Part shown: in pieces, positions 35,839 through 45,060 of the stretch
Position numbering within the stretch: the stretch's first letter is position 1
Layout: each line of letters starts with the position of its first letter
DNA from: Blastopirellula retiformator
Lineage (GTDB): Bacteria; Planctomycetota; Planctomycetia; Pirellulales; Pirellulaceae
NCBI RefSeq assembly: GCF_007859755.1
Contig: NZ_SJPF01000004.1
Coordinates: forward strand, 62,894-126,893
Reading direction: 5' to 3'
Length of the DNA: 64,000 bases
Position numbers and translations under genes: made by a program
The notes under the pieces: model-generated
Told to the model about the DNA's origin: nothing
Seen by the model: the letters and a program-made list of their open reading frames with translations, nothing else
Databases searched by the model: none

Positions 35839-36019
35839 GAGTAAGGTCCTGGCGAGAGGATGGGAAGCGACGCCCGGCGACGCCGCGATTGCGTCATCCA
35901 TGATAGTCAATTCGACGCCACCAGGCAGCGACTTTGCAAAGGCCAATTGTCGCCTGACCGTTTGCATGGGGTATGCGGCAGGGCGAACCTGAGCGGCCCG
36001 TTCCTTGTCTGGCCTCACG

Positions 36020-36862
36020 ATGCGAATCACTACATTTGACGAAAATCCGATCGCCGAACTCCCGTTCCTCAACGCAGGCAAAGGGGCAGGGGGCTACTAT
36101 GTAGAACGCTGTCCGGTTCATACCGGTACGATCGCTGGGCTGCCTGATTCGTTGGACGCAATCATCGCCACCGCCGACCTTCAGGGGCGAGAGCGGATGC
36201 CGCCGAATCCAGCCCGTCCGCCACGCCTTCTGGGGGAAGTTCTTCCCAACCTACTTAGGGATGAATATTTGCCGAATCTTCATCTCGATCCGCAGCGAGT
36301 CGGCGTCCTCTTGGGTGGCGACTTTTACACCGTCCCCGCTTTAGACAAACGGGGCGGCAACGGCGACATCAGCAACGTTTGGCGGGCTTTCGGCGACGTT
36401 TTTCGCTGGATCGCGGGGATCGCCGGCAACCATGATCGTTTTGGCGATCGCGCTCATCCTGGTGATCGCCTGGCGGCAAATCTGCACTATCTGGAAGGAA
36501 AGGTCGCGACGATCGACGGGCTGACGATCGCTGGCCTCGGCGGCATGGTTGGCAATCCCGGCAAGACGCATCGCCGCACGACGCTGGAATATGTCGATGT
36601 GCTGGGGGATTTGCTCGACTCGCCGGTCGACCTTCTCGTGATGCACGATGGCCCAGCCGGAAACCTGCCGGGGCAACTCGGCTATTCCGACCTAAACGAT
36701 GCTTTCGATCTGCTTCCGCCAACGCTCATCGTTCGCGGTCATGCCCATTGGGACCAACCGCTGCCCGAGCTGCCAAACGGCACGCAAATCTTGAACGTCG
36801 ATTGCCGCGTGGCGATTTTTCGTCGTGAAGGCGGAAACCTTCGCGAGTCGCTTTCGTCCTAG
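36020..36862 (+). CDS. Cytoplasmic metallophosphoesterase
   Basis: 280 residues from the ATG at 36020. There is no signal peptide. Calcineurin-like motifs are visible though spread out: IIATADLQG near residue 50, LLGGDFYTVP, GIAGNHDRFG, GLGGMVG, LVMHDGPAG and VRGHAHWDQPL. The first motif has TADL instead of the usual DxH, so one metal site may differ. The N-terminal half is longer than in simple MPP enzymes. The TAG stop is provided by the first three bases of the downstream MITE-like copy. The substrate is unknown. Confidence 0.85.
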   Translation: MRITTFDENPIAELPFLNAGKGAGGYYVERCPVHTGTIAGLPDSLDAIIATADLQGRERMPPNPARPPRLLGEVLPNLLRDEYLPNLHLDPQRVGVLLGGDFYTVPALDKRGGNGDISNVWRAFGDVFRWIAGIAGNHDRFGDRAHPGDRLAANLHYLEGKVATIDGLTIAGLGGMVGNPGKTHRRTTLEYVDVLGDLLDSPVDLLVMHDGPAGNLPGQLGYSDLNDAFDLLPPTLIVRGHAHWDQPLPELPNGTQILNVDCRVAIFRREGGNLRESLSS

Positions 36863-36964
36863 AGCGGTTTTCTTCAATCTATAGCGTTGTGGCTGGTTGC
36901 GGCCGCCTTGACCAGCTTGCCTCACCAACGCCAGAAACGCTACAGCTATCAGAAAAACGCTCTA
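36860..36964 (-). mobile_element. MITE-like element, copy B (105 bp, inverted)
   Basis: The reverse complement of the 34725-34885 element, about 56 bases shorter in the middle. Both ends read TAGAGCG inward. Its first TAG is the stop codon of the metallophosphoesterase gene ending at 36862. Its last three bases are the stop of the minus-strand msrC frame at 36962. A strong imperfect hairpin can form across the whole element, so it may also end transcription of both convergent genes. Confidence 0.8.
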
Positions 36965-37464
36965 GTCGGCGAGATCCGACGACGACAACAGACAGTCAAC
37001 GATCGCTTGCAAGCCAGCGGCGTCCTCTTCGTCGAACCGGTCAGTGATCGGGCTATCGATGTCTAGCACTCCCAACAGCCGATCTCCCACCAGCAGCGGT
37101 AGCACAATCTCTGACTTCGACGCCGCATCGCAGGCAATATGCCCGGGAAACTGGTGCACGTCAGCGACGACCTGCGTCTGTCGCGAAGATGCCGCCGTAC
37201 CGCAAACGCCTCGACCGAGGGCGATCCGCACGCAGGCGGGCTTTCCCTGAAACGGTCCCAGCACCAGCTCTTCGCCTTTTAGGAAAAATAGAAACCGGCC
37301 CAGTTGATCTTATCCAGCGCGTGGTACAGGACGGCCGCGCAGTTGGCGGTGTTGGCGATCCAATCTCGCTCGCCGGTCAGAATGGCGGCGACGTTTTGTT
37401 GAAGCTGAGCGTAGAACGCCCCCTTGTTGGCGGCCGCATCGCTGACGGCGGTGATCTCGTGCAT
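36962..37464 (-). pseudogene. msrC: Free methionine-(R)-sulfoxide reductase, frameshifted
   Basis: A GAF-type fRMsr in two frames. The N-terminal part (37464 to about 37286) reads MHEITAVSD...LTGERDWIANTANCAAVLYH and DKINWAGFYFS. The C-terminal part (about 37285 to 36962) reads GEELVLGPFQGKPACVRIA, GRGVCGTAA and HIACDAASKSEIVLPL, with the active-site cysteines of the family. The two join cleanly if one T is added to the T-run (plus-strand A-run at 37284-37288), giving YFFLKGEELVLGP and about 167 residues, the normal length. It is either a one-base deletion that inactivates the gene, programmed slippage, or a homopolymer sequencing error. The enzyme reduces free Met-(R)-sulfoxide in the cytosol. 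Confidence 0.82.
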
Positions 37465-37867
37465 GAATATGCTTCTGAAAATCGGTTGATTCGGACACGA
37501 ACGTCCGCCAGTCTAACGCGACGGTTGTGGTAACGACATAACTCGCAAGTCGCAGCCTCGCCCCACCCGCCGCCCGCTAGCACGCAATCTCGGCAATTCA
37601 GGCAAACCTTTCCGCCCAGGGGCGATCTCCGGCAATCTCCGCCTACGTGAATTTGGCAAAAATGTACGGCTCGTTCTGAAAGTGCTGGTTAATGCGAGCG
37701 TTTCGTGCCGATGGGTGGTGGTGAAGGTATCGAAAATACGCCTCGCAGTCATCGTATCGACTCGTCGCCGTTGCGGCGATCCATCGACGGAGCGCGTGGA
37801 CATGGCACTTGGCCCGCCTTCGTCTCCACAACGATAAGACAGCCTTTCGTCTGCGAAAGAGGAACCC
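37465..37867. other. Intergenic region upstream of the BBP7-like gene, 403 bases
   Basis: Divergent spacer between msrC and the outer-membrane protein gene. I find no coding signal or strong inverted repeat. The last 20 bases hold a good ribosome-binding site (GAAAGAGGA) for the gene at 37868. Confidence 0.5.
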
Positions 37868-39379
37868 ATGAGAGCCCATAGTTTGTGGATCGTTTCCTTG
37901 ATAACGATGCTCGCAGCATCGACGGATGCGGTCGCGCAGAAAGCGACGTACGCGACCGGCTCTGACCAGCAAGATTCCGCAGGCCAACCCTCCGGCATCG
38001 CGTATTTGGCGAGCGGCCAGTGGCGCCAGCCTTTGGTCAAAGATCCCCCGTCGCAAGCCGGCAACGGACAATACGCCCAGCCTGGGCAAGCTCCGCAGCC
38101 CAATCCCTATCAACCGATGATGATGACCGGCGGTATGATGCCGCAGCCTGGCATGGGCTATCCGGGCATGATGCCGCAACAGGGCATGATGCCCTACGGC
38201 GCCGCTCCGGCCGGCTACACGCAACCCGCCGCGCCGATGCAAGACCCGAACGTCGCCCCCGCCTCGTACCACAATGGCGCCTGTGCGACCTGCGGCGGTC
38301 ACGGCTGCGACACCTGTCGCGGTTCGGGCTGCAGCTGCTGCGGCAACGGCTGCAATGGCTGCTGTGGATTGCTCGGCGGCGGACAGTACTGCGGCTTCAG
38401 CCGCGGTATCGGCAACGCCTGGGACCTGTCGGAATATGGCGGCCGCTGTGCTCCGCGGTTCTTTGACGTCAGCGCCGAAGCGACGATCTTCCGCCTGGAA
38501 GGCAACGTGCCGGACCGAGCGTTCGCCTCGCGAGGCATCCTGGGCCCAATCGTCCTCGACAGCAACCAGCTCAACTTCGACGCCGAAGGGGGCATGCGAA
38601 TCACCGGCAACTGGCTCTGCTTCGCGGGCTCGACCCTCGAAGTCAGCTACGTCGGAATTGGCAACTGGGGAAGCTCGGCCGCGGCCGTTGGCGCCGGCGA
38701 CCTGTACTCGCCGCTGTCGAACTTCGGTAGCGACCCGTTCGGCGGTTTTGCCGAAAGCGACCAGGCCAACTACGCGGCTCTGTCGCTGTCGAATCGCTTT
38801 GATTCGGTCGAGATCAACCTGAAGCGTGGCTGGACCGGCGCCGGCTGCTGGTTCCAAGGTTCGTGGTGGGGCGGTTTCCGCTATTTCCGCCTGAGCGAAC
38901 GCTCGGACTACATCACGCTCGCCGGCGCCAGCGCCATGAGCTACAACGTTGACACCGACAACGACATGTACGGCGTTCAGTTGGGTGGCGATCTGACGAC
39001 CCGCCTGACGACTCGCTTGAGCCTGACCGGCTTCCTGGAATGCGGTCTCTATGGCAACCGGGGGGTTCAGCACACCACGATCCTGCTGAACGATACCGGA
39101 ACACTGGCCAGCGTGATCGAAGAAGCTTCGGCTAACCGAGCTTCGATGGTCACCGAAGGGGGCTTCTACGGCAACTTCAAGCTGACGCCGCATGCAGCCA
39201 TAAAGCTTGGCTACCAAGTGGTTTATGTCGATGGCGTGGCCCTGGCGGTCGACAACTACAACTTCACCACCGGACTGGGAACCGCCCCGGCGGCCCTGGC
39301 CGGACGGGCGATCACCGTCGACGACAACGGCTCGGCGCTCTATCACGGCGCCACGGCGGGCCTGGAAGTCGTCTGGTAG
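37868..39379 (+). CDS. BBP7-family outer-membrane beta-barrel protein
   Basis: 503 residues: signal peptide 1-23 (ending AVAQ), then a Gln/Pro/Gly/Met-rich region (about 60-130, repeats of MMPQPGM and MGYPGMMPQQ). A striking Cys-rich cluster follows at about 137-165 (CATCGGHGCDTC, CSCCGNGCNGCCG). From about 185 a beta-barrel-like domain runs to the end (FFDVSAEATIFR, GGMRITGNWLCFAG, LEVSYVGIGNW, GFRYFRLSERSDYI, GLEVVW with a C-terminal aromatic). This matches the planctomycete BBP7 family of presumed outer-membrane porins. The CxxCxGxG-like cluster resembles a DnaJ-type zinc knuckle and might bind metal or form disulfides. It is expressed from its own promoter and ends with a terminator. Confidence 0.85.
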   Translation: MRAHSLWIVSLITMLAASTDAVAQKATYATGSDQQDSAGQPSGIAYLASGQWRQPLVKDPPSQAGNGQYAQPGQAPQPNPYQPMMMTGGMMPQPGMGYPGMMPQQGMMPYGAAPAGYTQPAAPMQDPNVAPASYHNGACATCGGHGCDTCRGSGCSCCGNGCNGCCGLLGGGQYCGFSRGIGNAWDLSEYGGRCAPRFFDVSAEATIFRLEGNVPDRAFASRGILGPIVLDSNQLNFDAEGGMRITGNWLCFAGSTLEVSYVGIGNWGSSAAAVGAGDLYSPLSNFGSDPFGGFAESDQANYAALSLSNRFDSVEINLKRGWTGAGCWFQGSWWGGFRYFRLSERSDYITLAGASAMSYNVDTDNDMYGVQLGGDLTTRLTTRLSLTGFLECGLYGNRGVQHTTILLNDTGTLASVIEEASANRASMVTEGGFYGNFKLTPHAAIKLGYQVVYVDGVALAVDNYNFTTGLGTAPAALAGRAITVDDNGSALYHGATAGLEVVW

Positions 39380-39413
39380 TCGCAAAGCGTTGACCAAAAA
39401 GAGGTTACAACAA

Positions 39414-39446
39414 GGGCCGGCGAATCTCGCCGGCCCTTTCTTTTTG
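39414..39446 (+). terminator. Rho-independent terminator of the BBP7-like gene
   Basis: A perfect 10-bp stem GGGCCGGCGA/TCGCCGGCCC with a three-base loop, followed by TTTCTTTTT. It starts 34 bases after the stop. Confidence 0.95.
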
Positions 39447-39460
39447 CGCATCTGCCCGCA

Positions 39461-39551
39461 AAATTTGGGGAACTCTGGTGGCATCCCCCACGTCTAAACC
39501 ACGTTGCAAAGTCTACCGAATTCCCCCAAACGGAAAATTTGGGCAATTCGG
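39461..39551 (+). promoter_or_regulatory. Upstream element of surface protein gene 1: shared 43-mer plus inverted repeat
   Basis: Bases 39461-39503 match 45061-45103 with no gaps at 26 or more of 43 positions, including AAATT, GGAACT and CCCCACGTC(T/C)AAAC. Thirteen bases later CCGAATT..CCCAAA (39516-39530) pairs with TTTGGG.AATTCGG (39538-39551). Both copies lie about 280-340 bases before the start codon of a giant exported protein, which suggests a common regulator or promoter. Confidence 0.5.
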
Positions 39552-39764
39552 CTAGACTGCGTCAGATACGTTGTAAACGGGCTGACGAGCAACTATTTTC
39601 ATTAGCTACGGAATCGTTCCCCTCTTCAGGCCCGTCCTGGCCCGAACATTTGGGATAATCCGTCGCAAGCCCTACTCCCATACTCACGACAGCTCAGCCA
39701 GCCAAAACGCAAGGGATCTTGCCCGACCATTCTCGGGCCAGGTCGGCGTTCGGAGATTCGCACC

Positions 39765-42700
39765 ATGAAACGGTCTTCTCGTAAACCCAAAAACCGCCTT
39801 CCGAAACATGGCTCTCAAGCGAAATTCGAGGCCCTGGAAGCGCGGATGGTCATGGATGCGGCCGGCTACGAAGCGGCCCTCGACTCGTTCATGGGAACCG
39901 ATCGCGTCGGTCGAGACGGCCCCCTGGCGGTCTTGGGCTGGAACCTGACGGTTCTCTATCACGATGGCGAAGCCAACAGTTCGCCGATCGATCCGGACGC
40001 CCCAACCGACGACGAGACCACCAGCGATCCTGCGGGTCTTCGCGAATTGTACGAGATCGATTCGGAAAATCGAATCCTGCTCGACATCGCGGCTTTCGAC
40101 ACGGCCGGCAAGAACGACCTGATTGCAGGTCTCGGCCAACTTGGGTTCGTCCAAATGGGACAGCTCAACAACACCGTCTCCGGTTTTCTGCCAATTTCCT
40201 CGCTCGCCGATCTGGCCGCCTTACCATCACTCGGCGGCGTCTCGGCCTCGATCGTGAAAACGCACGTTGGATCGGTCGATAGCCAGGGGGACGCCTCGAT
40301 GCTGACAGACGAGGTCCGGGCCGAATACGGCTATGATGGCGCCGGCCAGAAGATTGGCGTCCTGTCCGACAGCTATAACGCACTTGGCGGTGAAGCAGCC
40401 GATATCGCGACCGGCGACCTCCCCGGCGCCGGCAATCCGGAAGGCTACACGACGCCGGTTCAGGTGCTGCAAGACTACATCTCAATCGACTCGTCCGACG
40501 AAGGGCGAGGCATGATGCAGTTGGTGCATGACGTCGCCCCGGCGGCCGACTTGGCGTTTACCACCGCGTTCACCGGGAAGGCGGGCTTCGCCCAGGGGAT
40601 CTACGACCTGGCCGCGGCCGGATCGACCGTCATCGTCGACGACGTTGGCTACGCAAATGAACCGTGGTTTTCTGACGGCATGATCGCCCTAGCGGCCGAC
40701 AGCGTCGTCCAAAACAACGTCGCGTATTTTACCTCGGCTGGTAATAGCGCACGCGAGTCGTATGAGAGCGACTATCGCGTGGGCAACACCTATAACGAAG
40801 GCGACTTTGCCTCGGCGACCGGCGCTCCCACCTTCTTCGGTGGAACGTCGCACGACTTCGATCCTGGCTCCGGCGTTGACGATCGCCAGTCGATTACGCT
40901 CGCCCCACAGAGTTTCGTCACGCTTACCATGCAGTGGGACGACACCTTCCTGACCGATGGCGGCATCGCCTCCTCTAGCGTGGTCGACATTTACGTACTA
41001 TCGGGGAACACCGTCGTCGCTGGCGGCACCGACTTGAACGTCGACGCCTTTGAAGGCTTCAACGTCATCAACGCAACCGACTCTGCCGCGACGTACGACA
41101 TCATGATCGTCTCGTACTCTGGCGATCTGCCGACTCGCCTGAAGTACGTCCAGTACCGCGGCGCCATGGCGGTCAACGAATACGACACGGCCAGCGGCAC
41201 CGCTTTGGGGCACTCCAACGCCGAATATGCGATGAGCATCGGCGCCGCCTATTATCTTGAAACGCCCGTATTCGGCACCGCGCCGGCAGCGATTGAATCG
41301 TTCTCCTCGGCCGGCGGTACGCCGATCTTGCTTGACCAAGCGGGCAATCACATCACGCCGAACTACCGACAGACCGTTGACGTTGTTGGGCCCGACGGCT
41401 CCGACACGACCTTCTTCGGCGGCGGCGACTCAGACGCTACCGGCTTCCCGAATTTCTTTGGCACTTCGGCCGCTGCGCCGCACGTCGCTGCTCTGGCGGC
41501 TCTGATGCGGCAGGCAAACACAAGCCTCTCGGCGCTCGAAGTCAACGACATCCTCCGCGAAACCGCGACCGACATGGACGATCCCACTACCAGCGGATTT
41601 GACGTAGGTTTTGACACCGGAACTGGTTACGGCTATGTGAACGGCATCGAAGCGGTTCTCGGCGCCATCTTCGCGGGCGCCGACACCATCGGCTCGCCGG
41701 ACGCGTGCGGCGTCTACACGGGACCAGCCGCCATTGAGGTCCACGCCGGCCTTGGCGCCAACCTGTTCGTCACTGGGCACTCAGTCCTGGACAACGGCGT
41801 CGACAACGGACAACAAGGTTTCGACTACGAGATTCTCGACTTCCTCCGCGGCGAAGGGACTGACCAGGAAATCGCCGCCGACGATTACTCGATCGCGATC
41901 ATCGGCAACGACACGGTCGACTGGGGCTTCTCGACCGGCACCCATACGGCCATCGGCTACGAATCGACCTCGTTCTACGACATCGACGACATCACGCCGC
42001 TGATGTGGATCGAGATCCTGTCGAAAGACGCGTTGATCATCCTGTCGGACCTCAACGCCATGCCGACCGAAGGCCTGGACGATGCGCAAGTCGCCAAGAT
42101 CGTCTCCGCCAAATCGAATATCGCCGCTGCAATCAACAGTCGCGGTATCGACATCTGGGCCGGCGGCGGCAGCCTGGCGTCGGGATACTACGACTTCCTG
42201 CCTGCCGGTTCGGTCGATGTCGCGGACCTGGGCGTTTCGGCGACGCCTTACGACTCGACGGTCATTGGTGAGTCGATTGGCGTCACCGACCCCATGGTTA
42301 ACGCAGCGGAGGCTTATTCGCAGTTCACCGCTTACGACGCCAACTTCTTTGAGGTCGAGCAACGAGACGCCGGCGAAACGATTTCGCTACTCGCCCGTAA
42401 CGTCGCCTTCGCGGACGACGTACTCGTGCAAGCGACCGAAGAGACCGAGATTCTGATGCACGGCGTCATTGGATACAAGTTCCATGACGTCAATCAGGAC
42501 GGCATTCGCCAAAGTAACGAGCCCGGTCTGGCTGGCTTCACCTACTTCATCGATGAAAACGGCGACGGCAAGATTGGCCTCTGCGAACCGGCCGCGGTTA
42601 CCGATGAAAACGGCATGTTCACCCTCTACCCGCGTAACAGCGGCACTTTCAACATTTTGCAGGTGACCGAGCCGGGGTACTACGACACCGATGAGATTTC

Positions 42701-44168
42701 GCATGTCATCGAAGTCGACGGCGACCGCATCACAATCAACGCTCCGCTGATCTCTGGCGCCATTCCCGCCATCGATTACGGCGACGCAGGCATGCCCTAC
42801 GCCGCCCACCCGGTCGTCGACGGCTTGCAACTGGGCGAATCGCCGCTGGTCGACGATGGCGTCGTCTTTGGCTCGGGCCTGAAGATCGGAACCAACACGG
42901 TCACCATCGATTCGTCGACGGTGTTGTCGACGGCGCTGCTGCAAGGCTTCATGGACTTCAACAAGGACGGCGACTTCGATGACGCCGGCGAGCAGATCTT
43001 CAAAAATCTGCAGTTGAAGCCCGGGATCCATACCTACACGTTCACAATCCCGAACACGGTGATTGACGACTCGGCCCTGCCGGAAGCGTATCGCATTGCG
43101 ATGAACGCCCGCTTCCGCATCGACTATACCCAGAACCTGGGTCCAACCGGCGTTGGATTCGCCGGCGAAGTCGAAGACTATCAACTCTTCGTCGCTCAAG
43201 ATCCCGAAAGCGGTCTCTTCCTGAACGACGACGCGTTCACCTATGAAGAAGACACAGCCGATCAGACATACGATGTCTTGGCGAACGACAAGACCTTCTT
43301 CAACCGCACGATCACGCTGACCAGCGTTACCTCGGAAACCGCTGGCGTCCCCAGCACCGCGTTTACGATCGTCGGCAACAAGATTGTCTTCGACGCCACC
43401 GGCATCCTCGACGTGGGCGAAGACATCGTCGTCGAATACGAAGCCATCGATTCGGCTGGCTTCACCTCGACGGCGAAGCTGACGCTCAAGGTCGCCGGCA
43501 CGCCAATCTCGTCGTCCTTCAACTCAACGGCTTTCGTGAACACCGAGAAGCGGGGCGACGTCAACAAAGATGGCGTGGTAACCACCCACGACCTGGCGAT
43601 CATCTTGTACGAGCTGAAGCACAACGGACCGCGCGCTCTGCCGCAAGTTACGCCGACCAACCCGAACTTTAATCAGTTCATTGACGTCAACGGCGACGGG
43701 CTGTTCAGCTCGCTGGACGTGACGGCGGTCCTTTCCGCGCTGAGCCGCGCTTCCCGAGAACGGGAACGGGAACGGGAAGCGGTCGACGTGGCGTTGGCTG
43801 CGGAAGAAACGCCGATCTTGGAAGCGACGACGCCGGTTCTTACCGAATCCGCGTTTGCGACCTCATCGCCGATCGTCACCTCGTCCAGTTCGACGCCTTC
43901 CAGCAACGTCACTCCTTATCTGGCCGGCGTCCTCGAAAAATCGAGCGACCAGAAGAGCCTGCTGGATCAGGAGTCGGAACCTGACGAAGGCGAATCAAAC
44001 CTGGAAGGGGAATTGACCGATTACCTTTACCCCAGCGACTCGCTCGACTTCCGTTTGATCGAGTCGACCAGCACTTCGACGCTGCTGGATGAAGATGTCG
44101 AATCGACGATCGATGAAATCGCGATTGACGTTGAAGCCGCCTGGGAAGAAGATCTGATCAGCGGCTAA
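39765..44168 (+). CDS. Giant exported subtilisin/sedolisin-like protease with dockerin
   Basis: 1467 residues. It starts with a basic leader and the planctomycete LEPR-type motif LEARMVMDA (24-32), an export/surface signal. The protease domain (about 150-620) has Asp202 in KIGVLSDSY, D245-E246 in SSDEGRGMMQLVHD where S8 enzymes carry the catalytic His, and Ser568 in FFGTSAAAPHVAALAAL. This is the Glu/Asp/Ser-like arrangement of the S8/S53-like group. Next come an SdrD-type B domain (GYKFHDVNQDGIRQSNEPGL), a GEVED-like domain (GEVEDYQLFV) and a cadherin-like domain (LNDDAFTYEEDT...VLANDK). A dockerin pair follows (GDVNKDGVVTTHDLAIILYE; DVNGDGLFSSLDVTAVL). A Ser/Thr-rich linker and an acidic tail end the protein. 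It probably acts on or near the cell surface. Confidence 0.88.
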   Translation: MKRSSRKPKNRLPKHGSQAKFEALEARMVMDAAGYEAALDSFMGTDRVGRDGPLAVLGWNLTVLYHDGEANSSPIDPDAPTDDETTSDPAGLRELYEIDSENRILLDIAAFDTAGKNDLIAGLGQLGFVQMGQLNNTVSGFLPISSLADLAALPSLGGVSASIVKTHVGSVDSQGDASMLTDEVRAEYGYDGAGQKIGVLSDSYNALGGEAADIATGDLPGAGNPEGYTTPVQVLQDYISIDSSDEGRGMMQLVHDVAPAADLAFTTAFTGKAGFAQGIYDLAAAGSTVIVDDVGYANEPWFSDGMIALAADSVVQNNVAYFTSAGNSARESYESDYRVGNTYNEGDFASATGAPTFFGGTSHDFDPGSGVDDRQSITLAPQSFVTLTMQWDDTFLTDGGIASSSVVDIYVLSGNTVVAGGTDLNVDAFEGFNVINATDSAATYDIMIVSYSGDLPTRLKYVQYRGAMAVNEYDTASGTALGHSNAEYAMSIGAAYYLETPVFGTAPAAIESFSSAGGTPILLDQAGNHITPNYRQTVDVVGPDGSDTTFFGGGDSDATGFPNFFGTSAAAPHVAALAALMRQANTSLSALEVNDILRETATDMDDPTTSGFDVGFDTGTGYGYVNGIEAVLGAIFAGADTIGSPDACGVYTGPAAIEVHAGLGANLFVTGHSVLDNGVDNGQQGFDYEILDFLRGEGTDQEIAADDYSIAIIGNDTVDWGFSTGTHTAIGYESTSFYDIDDITPLMWIEILSKDALIILSDLNAMPTEGLDDAQVAKIVSAKSNIAAAINSRGIDIWAGGGSLASGYYDFLPAGSVDVADLGVSATPYDSTVIGESIGVTDPMVNAAEAYSQFTAYDANFFEVEQRDAGETISLLARNVAFADDVLVQATEETEILMHGVIGYKFHDVNQDGIRQSNEPGLAGFTYFIDENGDGKIGLCEPAAVTDENGMFTLYPRNSGTFNILQVTEPGYYDTDEISHVIEVDGDRITINAPLISGAIPAIDYGDAGMPYAAHPVVDGLQLGESPLVDDGVVFGSGLKIGTNTVTIDSSTVLSTALLQGFMDFNKDGDFDDAGEQIFKNLQLKPGIHTYTFTIPNTVIDDSALPEAYRIAMNARFRIDYTQNLGPTGVGFAGEVEDYQLFVAQDPESGLFLNDDAFTYEEDTADQTYDVLANDKTFFNRTITLTSVTSETAGVPSTAFTIVGNKIVFDATGILDVGEDIVVEYEAIDSAGFTSTAKLTLKVAGTPISSSFNSTAFVNTEKRGDVNKDGVVTTHDLAIILYELKHNGPRALPQVTPTNPNFNQFIDVNGDGLFSSLDVTAVLSALSRASREREREREAVDVALAAEETPILEATTPVLTESAFATSSPIVTSSSSTPSSNVTPYLAGVLEKSSDQKSLLDQESEPDEGESNLEGELTDYLYPSDSLDFRLIESTSTSTLLDEDVESTIDEIAIDVEAAWEEDLISG

Positions 44169-44199
44169 GTATCCCCCCCTGCAGCGAACAATTTCTCAC

Positions 44200-44235
44200 G
44201 CGGCGGAGCGGCTCGCCTCTCCGCCGCTTTTTATT
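44200..44235 (+). terminator. Rho-independent terminator of the protease gene
   Basis: A perfect 9-bp stem GCGGCGGAG/CTCCGCCGC with a 10-base loop, followed by TTTTTATTT. It starts 32 bases after the stop at 44168. Confidence 0.95.
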
Positions 44236-44254
44236 TGCCTTGGAAGGAATTCAG

Positions 44255-45010
44255 GTGAACGAAGAATCACTGGCGAAACTGCGACAGCGAAATCTCGACT
44301 CGGCGGGAGAATGGAAACGCTACGCCGAGCATCGCCGACATTGCACGCGTCTGATTCTCGATGCCGCTCCTGTCAAACCGACTCGACTCTGCCTCCTGGG
44401 CGCCGGCAACTGCAACGATGTCGAACTGACCGCCCTCGCCAAGAAGTTTGCCGAGATCCACCTGGTCGATTTCGACAAAGAGGCGGTTACCAAAGGCCTG
44501 AAACGCCAATTCAGCGGGCTCCAGGGTAAAATCATGATTCATGCGCCGGTCGATCTCGATGCCGAAGATGCGATCAGCCAGCTCTCTGCGATCGGCAAGT
44601 TCGATGTCGTTGCGTCGCTTTGCGTACTGTCGCAAATTATCGATGCAATTCCCGAGCAGCAGAAGAACAAAGAAGAAGGGCTGCCGCTGATTCACCAAAT
44701 CCGGACACGCCACTTTGACCTGCTGACCAGCCTCGCTGGCCCCCAGGGAAGCGTCGTCATCGCCAACGAGGCGGTCTCGAGCGACACCGAACCAAGCGTC
44801 GCCACCTGCGAAGCCCCCATGCTCGGACCGACTCTGGTTCAGTTAGCCTTAGAACAAAAGCTGTTTATGGGTCTCAATCCCGCGGTAATCGCTGGGGAAC
44901 TGCAAGCTCTGGCGCCGGGGCACACGCTAAAGACCACCCCACCCTGGAAGTGGGACTTCGGCGCCCGTACTTATGCGGTATGCGGCCACAGCCTGAATCG
45001 CCAAGCTTAA
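44255..45010 (+). CDS. SAM-dependent methyltransferase-like protein
   Basis: 251 residues from the GTG at 44255, chosen because GGAAGGA lies 6 bases upstream. Residues about 45-115 look like a Rossmann methyltransferase core: motif I LCLLGAGNCNDVEL, acidic motif II IHLVDFDKEAV and motif IV-like FDVVASLCVLSQIID. The rest is helical and ends WKWDFGARTYAVCGH. The family is not one I can name. It sits between two giant surface-protein genes in the same direction, with its own ribosome-binding site but directly downstream of a strong terminator. It is probably independently expressed, and a link to the surface proteins is only positional. Confidence 0.7.
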   Translation: MNEESLAKLRQRNLDSAGEWKRYAEHRRHCTRLILDAAPVKPTRLCLLGAGNCNDVELTALAKKFAEIHLVDFDKEAVTKGLKRQFSGLQGKIMIHAPVDLDAEDAISQLSAIGKFDVVASLCVLSQIIDAIPEQQKNKEEGLPLIHQIRTRHFDLLTSLAGPQGSVVIANEAVSSDTEPSVATCEAPMLGPTLVQLALEQKLFMGLNPAVIAGELQALAPGHTLKTTPPWKWDFGARTYAVCGHSLNRQA

Positions 45011-45060
45011 TTCCTTGACTTTCCCAAGATCCCTGTTGCCAAATTTCAACGGTTGGAGGG

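Noticed and set aside
34886-36859. Composite transposon carrying phosphoesterase genes as cargo
   Set aside because: The inverted flanking repeats fit, but there is no transposase and the two genes look like ordinary host genes, so I report the repeats without calling a transposon.
37643-39484. 613-residue minus-strand frame across the BBP7-like gene
   Set aside because: Composition is Ala/Arg/Val/His-rich and repetitive; the plus strand has a signal peptide, a barrel-like domain and a terminator.
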